A DNA stretch of 64,000 nucleotides, taken from the NCBI GenBank assembly GCA_021904315.1, contig CM038916.1, positions 930,001 to 994,000 on the forward strand. The letters are read 5' to 3'. Both the position numbers and the translations under genes were made by a program. Each line of letters starts with the position of its first letter. Positions within the stretch are counted from its first letter, which is position 1. The DNA is from Sphagnum magellanicum (taxonomy: Eukaryota; Streptophyta; Sphagnopsida; Sphagnales; Sphagnaceae). The notes beneath the pieces were generated by a model, which ran no database searches, was not told the DNA's origin, and saw only the letters and a list, made by a program, of their open reading frames with translations. This document shows positions 35,401 through 48,420 of the stretch, in pieces.

Positions 35401-36360
35401 TCTCAATATTGATGTGGTGAACATTTTAATACAATTTTTTCGGTTAATGAATTTTTTTTTCATAGTTAAAATCATTCCTAACTTCTAAAAGATGACAAAA
35501 ATTTTGGGGATGCTTTTGGAGTACATTTTCAAATCCAAATGATATGGCACAAATTGTTTTTAAAAGCTAGAGGGAAATTAAAAATGCCCATAAAAAAAAT
35601 TAAAAATTTCAGTTGTTTTGAAATGTTAAAAAAAAGTTAAAAACTTTTCAAACTATTTTTTTGGTGTTTTCAAATAGAAAATAAGGAATAAATATATACA
35701 AAATATCTTGCTTGCACCCACTTTTACCCCTAAATATGTGCGCACATGAAGATCCTTGATGCTACTTAAAAATGAAATAACACAATTGAATAATCAAACC
35801 ATGATGGATAAAATTGATAAAAATATATCAATCATGGGACATGGTTGAATTGTGTTAATGGATGAAATTGTAATAGGTACATTAATGAAGATGAATGATA
35901 TGAATGCAAATAATTAGATGGACAAAGTTATTACATGAATAATGAAGTATACCACATGCATGCAATTAATGATAAATCCAACTTTGTCAAATATTTTAAT
36001 CTCATCCATAAGTTCAAATTTTATCCATGTGTTTAATCCATCATCATGGTATTTCCCAATAATGTCATTCACATAACCACATCTTCTTATATAATTCATG
36101 CCACCTGGTCTGTTGTTGATTTCAACCATGTATTGGGCATCAATTCTTTCATCTATGTAACTCATTTCATTTGAGTCATGAATTTCATTTATGTTATTTT
36201 CATTGAAAATTTCATGTGTGCTATTTTTACTTCTGGATTTCATTGTGTAATTTGTGCAAACATGTTTGGTTTATTTTCCTATTAACCAGAAAATAAATTA
36301 ATAACTTCCCCTATTTTGTCCTACCCTAGAATGGGGCCAGGATGGAGACTGAGGGGGGAA
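32425..36360. other. Upstream flank of beta-amylase A, AT-rich duplicated DNA
   Basis: Shared with about 59050-62935 in copy 2. No confident gene. Two open frames are retained in both copies: a 38-codon one at 33244-33360 (plus strand, VEGKPYVVVLKE) and a minus-strand one around 35914-36243 (INEIHDSNEM, RRCGYVNDIIG). Neither belongs to a family I recognise; transposon remnants are likely. Copy 2 has a deletion of about 90 bp relative to 33865-33955. Confidence 0.4.
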
Positions 36361-36367
36361 TGGGGGC

Positions 36368-36779
36368 TAGCGTTGGGCAGTTCGCCAGTTGGGGTGGTTA
36401 GAACTGTCAGTTTCCATTTCAGTTAGTAAAAAGTGAACTAGAACCGCCTCTGATTTTTGGAACCGGGAACTGGAACCAGGTCTAAGACTGGGTCCGATTC
36501 TGGTACATGGCTCTAGAATCAGAACCAGAAATTTTGGCCAAAAAAAAACGTTCTGGAACCTGGGGTTAATCAGTAGTTAAGTGTCAGCTTCAGACCAACC
36601 AGGTTGCTCGGAACTGGGTTTGATTTCCAGAACCAAAACCAGAACCTGTATTATTGGTCACTCAAGAACCGAACCAGACCTCGGTTTTCAGTTTTTGACG
36701 GAACTGGAACCATTATAATTTATTTTTTTTAAACCAAAACCAGAGGTTCTTCATAAAAGTCAAGAACCGCCCAACACTG
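36368..36779. mobile_element. hAT-like MITE, opposite orientation to the intron 4 copy
   Basis: The left terminus TAGCGTTGGGCAGTTC pairs with the right terminus GAACCGCCCAACACTG. Flanking 8-mers ATGGGGGC and GTGGGACC agree at only 5 of 8. The reverse complement of the right end matches the left end of the element at 28818. The interior is GAACCAGAACC-type degenerate repeats. Confidence 0.65.
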
Positions 36780-37395
36780 GTGGGACCTGTGCATATCTGC
36801 AGGGCCCGTAAATCAGGGTACCAAGCACCCCAATAATGTGGACAAAATACAAAAGGTTTGTGTTTCAGACCTACCCCAAGTAGGCCAAGTGGGCCGGGGT
36901 GGTGAGGGGAACTGAAACACAAGGTATCAAGAGCGACCCGCACGGTGTGGAGAATATGAAAAAAAGGAACCAAAGTATTGTATTTTGGTTGTTTTTAAAT
37001 TGCCAGATTGCACTTCAAATAATACCTACCGGGAGTTGAGATTCAACGTTTTCTATTTAGAATTGTGTCAATTTGTGGGGGGGGGTGGGGGGACAACTCG
37101 GTAAGGCTCTAGCATATTGCTTCTTTGAAGTCCATTGAATCCATCTTTTACTGAAATTCACAAATACCATTCATAGTAATTTATGACCCAATAATTTGAA
37201 AGTTTTTAAAAAAGGATTGTAAATTTTTTTAAGGCTTTAGTTTAAATTAGTTTAATTAAGATTCTTTAAATACAATTTTCATAGTGTGCTATATTTTATT
37301 TTGGGCCTTCCCTTGTTAAAAATATTTAAGAAATATAATAAGATGACAATTGAATGTTCATTATGTAGAATCAAGTAATTACTATATATATATAT

Positions 37396-39784
37396 AATTC
37401 AAAAAATATTTAATGAATCATATTATAGTATAGGGACATAATATAATTTGAACTAATATTAAAAGAAAACTATGATTATTGATAATGGTTTGAATGTGAA
37501 GAAGTCCTCCTGTTCACATTTTATTTATGTTAGCCATAAACTATATCGCATAGAAAATGAAAATTTTCAAAGTTCATTATAAAAATATTTATTTACAAAT
37601 CATGTCATGAAATGATTTTGTTTGTGAAAAAATATGTTTTGAGTTGTTATTAAATTAGAACATTCCAATGTTTCTTGTAAATGATTTGAAATTTGATATG
37701 TTTATTTACTATACATGTGTAGACTTTTGAAAAAACTTCAAGAATGAGTTTTTGTTTGTTTCATTTGAACAAAATATTTTCTAAAAAATACATGTTAAAG
37801 TTTGATTTATAAAACAGTTTGGTGTAATTGTGATATATATTTAATTTTTGACATGTTATATTACAATGTCAAATGGTAGTGGATTGGCAATGACAAGGGA
37901 TTGTCTCTTTGGAGACCAAAGTTTAAACTTTAAACCTTGATACCAATGACTATATACAATATGTATGTTAAAATATGAAAAATAAAATAATATACAATTC
38001 TGATTTTTAAAAAAAATACTATAAATATAACCTAATTACATTGACACATACAATTCAATGTTTATTTGATCACATGCTAGTCAATTCACTTATCTATAAC
38101 AAGTCATTGCCAATCACTACATTTGTCTTCTTTTTCAATTGGAAAATTGAACTTCAAATGCCTATGGAGAGTTGGTCTCTAGACTTGGGAGCTTGAAATT
38201 GGGGGGCAAGGGACAAGATGGAGTGTATCCCGCTGGCCCAAATGGTATGGGTCCTGGGGAATATGAAAGAGAAACCAAAAGTCTTGCATTCTTGTTTCTT
38301 TCCAAAATTGGGAAATTGTAATTCAAATATCTATAGTGAATTGAAAACTGACATTTACCATTTACAAATTACAATTGCCTCACTTTGGGGTAGGGAAGAT
38401 TGGGTTAGGCTCAAGTACATGGGTGTAAAGTGCATTGACTTTTTATTGAGAATTCAACTATATTTCATTTTATTTTATTTTTAATTCTTAAATAGTGGCC
38501 AAATTTTTGCCAAATTTTACCCTTGGTTGAGGAGTATCCTTGGTGGGAAAGCATGAATATTTCAAATAGAATTTGGGAGGTCATGTTGTAACCCTTTTCT
38601 CATTCACATTTTATGAAGATCAATTTTAACAAAACCTTGTATGACATTCTGATTGGTTGCCAAGGAATTTTGTGCATTTATCCCTCATGTTTTGAACCCT
38701 TAATTTCATGAGTCTAATTGTTCACTTTATATTCTTCATTTTAAGAAAATGGGTTCATATTAATTTTAAGTTCAGAAAACATGACTATCCAACTTTTTCT
38801 TACATGGATTCCATGAAAGTCTTAGTTGTGAGAGATTTTATAATCTACTCAACCACACAATTACTTTTATTGAATGATTTACTTATTGAACTTAGACATC
38901 TTTCCAACAAAAAATCAGGACATCAGACTCAGCATTCATGGCAACCATTGGATCTAAAATTTGAACACCGCATCTTTGGCTAAGCTAAGAAGAGACAATA
39001 GACCATTAAATGGTGGATAAGTAGTTTCGAGTTTTATTTTTCTTAATTCCTCAACTTGGATGCAGTGATGTTTTTTTGTGGTGAATTTTTCCATTTGGTG
39101 AAATATATTTTGAAAAAAGAATATTAAGTCATAGATTCCTTTTTTTTGAAAAAAGAATCGGAAAAGAAAATATTCACCAAAAACTGCCACAGTATGAAGG
39201 GTCCTTAAGGTTTTCTACTTTCATATGTTGAATATCGCCAAAATTGGCTAAACATACTTATTGATGATCGCCACTTGAGCAACATCACCCAATTTTCTTT
39301 TTAAAATTTAAAAACTGCTTTAACATAAGGAAAATCATATGCCTGCATAAAGTAAAATACATACATGTGTTTTATTATAATTTGAATATTTATCACTATC
39401 TGGAATATAGGGTCTCGAGATCTTGGCATCCTACATAGTGGGTGTTGAAAATCATACACATATGCTTTAAAGTGGTATGAATATTTCATAAGATGGTACA
39501 TGGATAAAGGTTGGGACAATTAGAGGTAAATTTATGATAGATAAATCCTTTCCAATTTGGCTAAGGTCCCAAATTCGCTCAATTGTGGCTATCCTTATCC
39601 AGACCGGATAAGGATAGGATAAGGTCCCATTAAAACAACTCGACAATAATAAAGCAAATTAACAACAAGGCTAGTTTTTGATGATGAAATATATTGTGAA
39701 AATTATTGAACCCTTATTGTTAATTTTCTTTATTGTTAATTGGATCCTTGGAAAATTGGTTAAGGAGAATAAACTTGTTTTGTG
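37396..39784. other. AT-rich spacer, no gene recognised
   Basis: Unique relative to copy 2, whose window ends here. A segment near 38160-38360 is a diverged relative of 36870-37050 (both contain a GAATATGAAA…ACCAAAAGT…TTGTTT order of blocks). No coding call is supported. Confidence 0.4.
39226..39292 (-). repeat. Dispersed repeat, inverted copy of 7229-7305
   Basis: The reverse complement reads GATGTTGCTCAAGTGG followed by the same downstream blocks as 7229-7305. The element type is unknown. Confidence 0.6.
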
Positions 39785-39811
39785 GGATGTGGGGAAGGTA
39801 ATTGCAATTAC

Positions 39812-39994
39812 CTTCAGGTAAAGCCTGTGGAACAGGGTATTCCTGAAATATGTGGCCTTTGCCTGAGGCAGGAGCCGAGCATGAGCCTCAGCTTCTGGGG
39901 TGCCCTGTTCCAAGTGGCTTGACCTGGTGTCAAGCTCAACAGCCAAATTCAGCAAAAGTTGATGGTGACGATTGATTCGATTGCATTGCACGTT
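39812..39994 (-). other. Isolated exon-like island (61 codons)
   Basis: A minus-strand stretch bounded by ATGTAAG (acceptor-like) and CTGAAG then GTAATT (donor-like), phase 0 at both ends. It reads like real protein, with LLLNLAVELDTRSS, EAEAHARLLPQAKA and TLFHRLYLK, and is less AT-rich than the kilobases around it. No partner exons were found nearby and I do not recognise the family. It may be one exon of a gene with very long introns, a captured gene fragment, or chance. Confidence 0.3.
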
Positions 39995-42127
39995 CTTACA
40001 TATGTACAACGACAGCACGAAACTATAATTTGTTGCTGTACTTGTGGAAGAATCCTCCGTACTAGGACATGAATTGTGCATGTACAAACGCGTACATTGC
40101 ATGATAAAAAAACACCCAACTATTAGAGAATCCATATCCTTAAAGTGGTATCCAGTCATGTGCCCTCTCTCTCATTCTCTGATTGGGAATTTCACCCTCA
40201 CTTTGGAGGTATTCCATAAGTTCCACAAATTGTATAGTGTGCAATCACTCCTAAGTTGCACCTACTTACTTACCCATTTACTTAGGTTACCTAATAACAA
40301 TTAGGGTATTTATATACATTGGCTACTTACCTAGGACAGTAATGAAACCTTAAAAATTTCTCACACCATTTGGATATCCCATGGGACCAAGCATATTTTG
40401 ATAAATTTTCAAAACTAAATCTATTGGGCGTCCAATGAAGGGAATTCCAACAAGATCTCCAAAAAACCACTATATCCCCAAGACTCACCCCTCTTAACAT
40501 CCTTCTCTAAATCATTATTTTCAAATGAGCAACGTCTCTCTTTCAATCATTCAATGTCATTTTCTGGATCATTTATTTTGCGTTTTTCAAAGTCATTCTA
40601 GATCAACATTTGGGGTTGAACAAAGTGCTTTTTTGGAAAATTGTTTACACATGAACAAAATATGTCACTCTTCGAAGGTAGATCGGTTTATCATCGATCA
40701 CATTCTTATGCTTGAACATTTATTTATATCTTCATCATATGTGCTTCATTTTGAGTGATTTAAATGTTATGGGAGTGTTACCTCAAGCTTTAAAAATCAT
40801 TTTTGAAGGGCAAAGGAAAAGGAGTAATGAAAAAATAATAAGAAAAAAAATAAACTTTTCAACTTGCAAAACACCTTTTTTTTTTGAAAACCTCATAATT
40901 TTTTCTTTTTTTTTATCAATTTTAAATGATTTAAAGTGTTGTAGGAACACCCCCTAAAGTTCTACAAATCATCTTTAAACTGTAATAGCAACAGAACAAC
41001 ATATAAAGAAATTTTTGGATGTTCAGCAATCAACCTTGTCAATGTTTATTGCTTTGTTTTCAACAATTGTCAATGTGTCAGGTGCGTCAAAAAGAAAGTT
41101 CAAGTTTTATTTAGACATGAAAAACAATAGAACTCTCCCCTTGGATCTGATCTGCCCAAAACACTTAAGTGTTTGATCACCAACCAGTCTACCTTATTGA
41201 TTTTAATTATTCTATTACCTTGAACCCTTTTAGTTCTTCTTCATTTATTATATAAAAATTTATTCATGACATGAATGTCAAAGCTTTGACATGTGTTTTC
41301 AAGTGACAATGGTCATTGCTTCATGTTCGTAGGTGTTGTCACTACAAGCAAGTGGCGTTAGTGTGGTACACCAAATATGAGGGTTACAATAATATTTGAA
41401 TGGGGGAATCTATGTAACATTTTTGTTAACTTCCAATATAAAGGTTATGTTATCAACAAAATACATTTTGGTCTTAGTTTTTTAATCAAGTTTTATCATA
41501 ATTTTCTAGGTGTTGATTATTCGCATCACTATATCATTTATTTAATGGGTTGTTTATTTCACTATATATATAAAACATGGCATTAGTTCAAAAGTTCGAA
41601 CAAGACTTTGTAACTTTTATATGCATGTCCAATAGAGAAAAAAATGAAAAATAAGAACATCATTTTCTAATTGAAAGCCAACTTAAGCTTTTGGGTGTTT
41701 GCAAATATGTAAGTCACAACAAGCCACCTTCATTTGACACATCAACATAAAGAAATCAATTTTCAAACATTTTTTCATTTTGGCATATTGGCAAGTGGAA
41801 AAATACAATTAGCTATTCAATAGTTTGCAATTAAAAACTTCCTAATAAATGAAAATAAACTTTTTAAAAATTAATCCTTAACAAACCTTTAGTATGACAT
41901 TCAAAGCATTCTTGTAATGGAAAATGGTAGTGAATTTTTTTTCATTTTTAATATTCCTTCTAATCTTATGTGCTACATTTGGATAAGTTTAAAAACTTGA
42001 AGTTTATATGTTTATGCCAACCACAATATTTTCACATATATAACAAAAAATATCATCAATATACAAACCCGGTCTAACATAAATATTTAGAATTTGCAAA
42101 AGGAAACCAAATATAAAATTAATGACC
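39995..42127. other. Spacer, no gene recognised
   Basis: ORFs on both strands are short and without family motifs. No transposon termini were identified. Confidence 0.4.
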
Positions 42128-42595
42128 AGAAATTTGCAACTTTAAAATCTAGACATCTGAAAGCAATTTTCATACATTTGATGGGATATGTGGTGGTCAC
42201 TTTGTAGACCTTGTAAAAGCTTCAATTCATGAAAACATTAAAAAATAGCACAATGTGGACTTAATAAATTAAAAAACCTCAAACTTGCAACCTTAAAATT
42301 TGGACATTTAAAAACAATTTTCATATGTTTGATGGAATTACTTGGTGGCCACCTACTAAAACTTATAGAAATTATGTCAATTCATCCAAAAATTAAAATA
42401 TAATACATTCTGGACTTAGTAAAAAAAGAGGATTAAAACTTATAATTTTCAAATCTGGACATTTGAAAACAATTTTCATATGTTTGATATGATTACCTAG
42501 TGGCCACTTGGTAAAACTTGTAAAAGCTTCAATTTATCAAAACACAAAAAATAAGAGATAACAAAACTTGGACTTCATAAAAGAAGAGGACTGAA
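42128..42595. repeat. Three-copy tandem repeat, about 150-155 bp unit
   Basis: Units start near 42133, 42284 and 42439. Each carries AAAATCTGGACATNTGAAA, CAATTTTCATATGTTTGAT and GTGGCCACTTGG-type blocks in the same order, followed by GCTTCAATT-like and GGACTT blocks. Divergence between units is moderate. The unit is close to nucleosome-repeat length, like many plant satellites. Confidence 0.75.
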
Positions 42596-43069
42596 AGGGC
42601 TGGTGGGCACTAGGTCATAATTATATACAAAATAAAATTATGAAAGACTATAAGTTGGATTACTATCACATGACATAGATCCATATTCATATGAAATGTC
42701 AACATACTTTAAAAACATAAACAAATTTCAATAATAACAATACTCTTCTTTTGAATTAACTAATAACCAAATTGCATTTTAAAAATGAATGAGTATAAAT
42801 CAAAACAATAATCACACTCCTATAGTCTCATTAGTTACATTGAGGTTTTTCTTGGCCTTGGTTGCATCATTAACACTAATCAATACAATGCTATTGATTG
42901 TGACATTACTTCTAGCAAGAAATAAAAATAGAACAAATGAAATGTCAACCCATTATTTAAGATCTGCCCAAATTACATTTTCATTTGTTCACCCAATAAT
43001 CCTAATACAATTCTCTAGCATTCCTTGCTCCTTTTTTCACTGGCACCCACCATTAAATATGAAGATGTC
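42596..43069. other. Spacer between satellite-like repeat and 1-kb repeat
   Basis: No feature recognised. Confidence 0.4.
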
Positions 43070-44050
43070 TATCTGGTCTGCAATCTGCACCTTGTTTAAG
43101 TGGTGACCTGAACAACTAGCTTGCTGTTGCAACTTAGCAGAGACTTGGCAGCTGTTGAAAAGTGGACAATTTAAACACCTACAACTGGTCTTGCTTGGTC
43201 CATGGTTTCTCCAAGACATATGGCAGAGCACAATTTATTCAAGCAGGCGAGGCACTGATTCAGCAGCTGTTGTGGCCTGATTCTGCGGGCCAAGTTGCTA
43301 GTCAGTGGGAACCCTGACAATCAGGGAGTTTTCTTGGCTTGAAACCATGCTAGAGAGTGGTCCAGCTAGGGCCGATGCCGGTTCCTACCAACTCCATGGG
43401 TGCAGGCATTGACATTCAGGGAGTTCTCCCAGCTGTAACTGTACTAAAGAGCAGGCCATCTAGCGCCGCTTCTGGCTCCTAGCAAGTCAATGGGTGCCTA
43501 TGGGCACAATAGGAGTTGGAATTGGCCCTAGTGATCTCACTCTCTAGCGTTAAGGTAGGGAATCCAAATAAATGTAGGCATTTGTATAGAATTTGCCTAG
43601 CTGGTCAACTCAGCCACCACCCAGGCTAGATCAGTCTGAGTAGGCCAAATCAGCCACTCAAGCAGATTGGGCACAATTCCAGGGTCCAAAAGACAGCCTG
43701 AAAAGCCAAGCCTGACTTTAACGCACTATGAAACAAACCCAGTATAGGAACACAATGAGATTGGTAGCAATATTTTTACTTTTAATTTGCAAAATTCCAC
43801 CACTTGGTGACAAGAAAAATCTGGGCCTGCAACTTCTACAAAGGATGGTTACTCTTGCACAAATGGAGTTCCCTGGTCCAAGAGTAACCAGTTTCTCACC
43901 CCTTGCTTCCCATCTGAGCCATGTTCGCTACCTTCAACTCACATTACAAGTGGATCTGACTGCACCAAACCTGGAACTAGCATATGGCTGCTTGTCCCAC
44001 TTAGGGGCCTTGGGTGAACCATCACCAACACTGCAACCATGGTAAAAACC
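43070..44050 (+). repeat. 1-kb dispersed repeat, copy 2 (direct copy of 10786-11788)
   Basis: Collinear with the first copy from CTGCACCTTGT to CAACCATGGTAAAAACCC. An extra stretch near 43260-43320 (CAGCTGTTGTGGCCTG onward) is absent from copy 1. Here no hAT MITE abuts the left edge. Confidence 0.75.
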
Positions 44051-44099
44051 CCAAAATCCATTTAAATTGCTTCTGATTATCCCATATCATTATAATTAT

Positions 44100-44460
44100 C
44101 CCATGCTTAGACTGAATCAGGGTCGCTGAATCCGAATCTAGCATTTCTTGGGTTTTTATATGGCCATTAAGAGGCTTCAGTCAATAAGGTGAAGGCATTA
44201 GGCCTATTGTAGGTGCTGGTTCACCCTAGCCCCACATAGAGGAGAGCCTGGTAAAGTGCCTGAAAAGGACATGGTATACTTTCATTGTAATGTGTAAATA
44301 TCAGCAATTTTGACCTTGAAAACCTGTGAGAATGCTACAAAGTTTGCCAGGTGCAAGGTACCTATTCACAGATTCAGACTGCAAAACATGTTTTGGAATT
44401 TTCTGTGGGATTATTTTGTGGGCAAGTTTCCCAAAAGTAGACACCATACCACCATATTAC
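44100..44460 (+). repeat. Dispersed repeat, inverted copy of 16590-16930
   Basis: Matches the reverse complement of 16590-16930 with blocks GCCATTAAGAGGCTTC, CAATAAGGTGAAGGC, AAGTGCCTGAAAAGG and GTAGACACCAT. Confidence 0.65.
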
Positions 44461-44461
44461 A

Positions 44462-44490
<29 letters not shown>
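44462..44490. repeat. Homopolymer run of 29 C, followed by TCCCCTCCCCTC
   Basis: Seen directly. A run this long in AT-rich DNA is unusual and is also a likely assembly weak point. Confidence 0.9.
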
Positions 44491-44493
<3 letters not shown>

Positions 44494-46289
44494 CCTCCCC
44501 TCTTTTACAACATACTACATACCATGTATTCATTGAAAATTATCATGTACAAATTCGACACAAAAGGGGGGCACACATGCAACAAATTCGACACAGAAGA
44601 ACATGGATATCTCCATGCAAGGGGGCACACATGCAACAACTAGAAATGCTCTTCATCATGTAAGCTCAAAGAAGGACAAGTTACAACTTAATTCTACTAA
44701 ACACTCTCCAAGTCCAAAATTCAAGGTAGAAATGACTTGTGTTTGAATTAGATGATCTATCGTGAAAACTATTCAGTAGACTTTTAATTGTTAAAATTCA
44801 TAGAAACACATAATAAGAGGGACAATACTTAATGTTCTAAAGTGTTTTGTTTTGTATTGATAAAATTAACATCATATATATCCTTGCAAGAGTCATATGT
44901 AAACTTCAAAACTAATGTTTGTAAAACAAGAGGTCATAACTCTACATATTACAATTGTAGGCATAGTCGTCTATATTGTCTCCTACTAATGTATTGAACT
45001 ACATATATATTATATAGTTTTGACACTCTCACTCATAGTTTTTCATCTACAATCTTCATTCATTTTGAACTAGTATCTGCACCAAGCTTAGGATTTGTAG
45101 CTCTTATTTTGTGCTTTTGAAGCACTCTTTTGTACCTTTTTTTTTCCTTTTTGAAATTTGAATACAATTTTAAAGCACAAAGTTTATTAAACATTGGTTA
45201 ATCGTGCATAATTATAGTCATGTTGTTTTGGCAATTTGTTAGATGATCAAATATTACTAGTTTGTGTTGGTGTCTTTTTTTTTAAAAAATTTAACAACTT
45301 GGTCCGCTTCGTTTTTCATTTCAATCTTGGCTTGATGTTTTATTGAAATGATAGTGTAGATCCCTACATGTAGTGTGGATGAATATCACATATTTGACAT
45401 GTTTTTTATATCTTGCTCTCACTCCAAGATTCAACCATTGATGGGGTTTTTGTTGGTTGTGACAATAAAACTATGGTCGGTGGAAAGAGACCAAATGAGG
45501 GGATCTTATAATGTAATGAATGCACTTATGAAAACCATTCACACATTAGGAAAAGTAATGTTGTTTTCCTTATAATCATGTCATGAAAGCTTGATGCCGA
45601 GGAGTTTGTTTTCACTTTTGGAATCAAACAAATTCCTAGGTTTTTTATCAATTGGATGTGTTTATCACTTGATAAAAGTTTTATTGAAATGTTAATTGTC
45701 ATATTTGATCTAGAAAGACACTTGAATTGAATTTGTTTGTCAAGTACCTATTTTGAGCAAAGTGGTATTTGGGATTTTCACTTAAGGCTAAGTTCATTCA
45801 ATAATTTCAAAGTCAAACTCCTTCAATCCATATTCTTTTCACATAGAAATGAATAGCCTTTGTGAAAGAACACCTTCAAAATTCAAGATATCAAAGGTTA
45901 AAAGTTTTTTAAAACCAAATATAAGATCAAATAAAATTCATTGCACATATAAATAATAACTTCTAAAAATTTGAGCCTTTTTTTTAAAAAATGTATTAAC
46001 AAAAAATCTTCATTGATTTTTAGATTGATTGGTGGACATTTATTAAGGGAAAAAAAAATTCCAACAAAAAAAAAAAGCATTTGTCCATACAATTTTTTTG
46101 AGTTTTGAAATCATACAAAAGAACTCTTGAAACATCATAAATTTGAATCAAATTTTCACATTGAAATTTTGCAAGTAATGGGGTTTACTCCCAAAGAAAA
46201 ATGATAATTCCAATTTTTTCTTTCTCTTGTGATTTTTCAAAAATGTAGGGGTATAATTTTTTAGTAGTGTCTATACACTTTGTGATTCT

Positions 46290-48420
46290 TATGACTGTGT
46301 TTTCATCTAAGTAGCTATTTAAAAACATTAACATTTAGTTGATGCATTTCTAGATTACATTGCATGGCTAGTGTGATTAGCACATTAATGGAATTCAATT
46401 TAACGATAGGAGAAAGTGTTTCTATGTAGTCAACTCCTTGCATTTATGATAATTCCCTCGTCACTTGCCTAGCTTTGTATTTGTCAATTGGTCCATCATC
46501 ATTAGTTTTAATCTTCAAAACCCACATAGAGGTAATTGAGGTTCTATTGGGAGGGAGAAGGGTCATGTACTTCCAAATGTTATTCTTTTGTAAATAATCT
46601 AATTCAACATTGATGGCATCTTGGCATTCTTTAGCATTAGATTTCTATAAGGCTTCCTTTATTATGCGAAGAACCTTTAAAAATATATTTGCTAAATTAG
46701 CTTGGTAAACTTCTTTAAATGAAATTTCTTAATTTATGTTTTTTTCCTTCTATGGACTCTATTAACATTTTTTTAAGTTGAATTTGTTTTTTTAAGTTGA
46801 GAAGAACTAAGTGGACTTTGTTGTAAATGAAATTTTTCATGTGCTATCATATTTTGTGAAGTTACATTTTCTTTAAGCAAGTTTTTTCTATCATAGGAAT
46901 TAATTGAAAATTGTGAGAAATTTTCACTGAGGATACTTTGAAAGAGCTGACCAAATGTTGTGGTATTCCCACACTTGTAGAATTAATTATTGGTTTGAAT
47001 TTATAGAGACCACCCATTTGGAGGTAGTGCAAATTTTTGGATTTGTGTTGCTAGAATGTTTTAATTTGGAATTGAAATAGGTCTTTGTTGCCCTTATATT
47101 GTTGAGGTTATTTTACAAAGTTAGCACAAAATAATAATTCCTTTTCTTCTTCTTCCTTTCTTTATAGGTGTTTGTTTTTTGACAATTGTCAAAGTTTTTG
47201 TAAAAGATGATATTTCTAGATATGACTATATTTATATCGTAAAACAATAAGCCTTAGATTCTTCACTATACCGAAGAAAATTCCTTCATGAAAATGTGAA
47301 TTCAACTTTTTTTTCCCTCCTTATGAAGAAAAATATGTTATTTATACCCAAAACTTTTAAATATGACAAATTTGGTTGTTTTCCATAGCATAGTTCATAA
47401 GGAGTTTTATTTTTTGTCACAACTTTTTTTGGACTTTTTTTTTGCTGATAATTTTCTATTAAAGTTGCATCCCTCCAAAACACCTTAGTTACCTTAACAT
47501 ATGATGACATAACTAAAATAATATTGATTAGAGTTTTATTTTTTCCTTTTAATACACCATTTGTTGGGGTGTATAAGAAGTTGTAAACTTTTTTTTTATG
47601 CCTTCCTTTCGATAAAAGTTATTGAACTCATCAAATTTATACTCACCTCAATGGTCAAATTTGAGAGTCTTAGTTTTATGATCAGTTTGTTTCTCTAGAA
47701 ATTTTTTTGTACATAGTGGAAAATTTTATCAAATGCTTCAAATTTATGTCTCATGAAATAAATTTAGTAATATCTTGAAAAGTTGTTTGTAAATGTAATG
47801 AAATATGTGCATCTTCAATGTGTTCTTATTTGTAATGGAACAAAAATGTCAAAATGTACAAGTTCAAGAAGCTTTGTAATTCAATGAACTTTTTCAAGTT
47901 GGAAAATTTTATTTTACGTTGTTTCCCTTAAATGTGAGGTGCACATAAAATAATTTCTTTCTCATGAAATGTCTTAATGCCTATTGACATACATTGCAAT
48001 TGATGTAGTTTTATTTGTTTTATGTTGTTTAATCTTGTATGCCACAAATTGATTTCACTATAATATGTAATGATATGATTTGCTAGTACATTTGGATTAG
48101 CATATGTTGTACAACACCCACCTTATATAAAGCAAACATTAATTTTCACATTGCAATCACTACTCTTGATTAATTTGTTAATGGACATATGCATGATTTA
48201 ATATGTATGTCTCCACCAACTTTGTCAAATTGTTTAATTGAAAAAAGTTCTTTCTTAGTCTAAGGATAGAAAGAGCATCAAGGATTTGTTTGTTTACTCC
48301 ACTAAAGAGCGTTATAGTGACATCATCTTATCCTTGGATTCTACCTCTAGAATTATTGTCAAAGTCAACTAGTTGATGATTGTTACAAACTGTATAATTT
48401 TTCAAGGATCCCTTTCAAAA
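46290..48420 (-). pseudogene. Decayed Ty1/copia polyprotein (integrase and reverse transcriptase), copy 2
   Basis: Minus-strand text shows the copia integrase C-terminal signature NKTPYELCYGKQPNLSYLKV (47300-47420). Further downstream are reverse-transcriptase blocks: KNAKDAINVEL near 46620, WVLKIKTNDDGPIDKYKAR near 46480-46540, then GVDYIET and SPIVKLNSINVL near 46400-46440. The order integrase then reverse transcriptase is that of Ty1/copia. Stops and frameshifts are frequent, and RNase H was not found. Limits are approximate. Confidence 0.75.

Larger units (their letters stand above)
18545..37395. repeat. Segmental duplication, copy 1 (contains beta-amylase gene A)
   Basis: Collinear blocks match 44600-64000 in direct orientation: 18545-19200 with 44605-45190; 21476-25750 with 45190-50270; 25790-26720 with 51110-51945; and 26755-37395 with 52895-64000. 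Similarity is highest over the gene-bearing 26.7-37.4 kb part (roughly 85-96% by eye) and lower to the left. Copy 1 has an extra stretch at about 19150-21475 that includes a solo LTR and a segment (19760-20480) whose counterpart sits elsewhere in copy 2 (50280-50985). The right border lies near 37395, where the copy 2 sequence meets the window end. Confidence 0.85.

Noticed and set aside
35914-36243. 109-aa minus-strand ORF shared with 62626-62817
   Set aside because: Shared only because of the duplication; copy 2 is shortened by deletions, and no family is recognisable.
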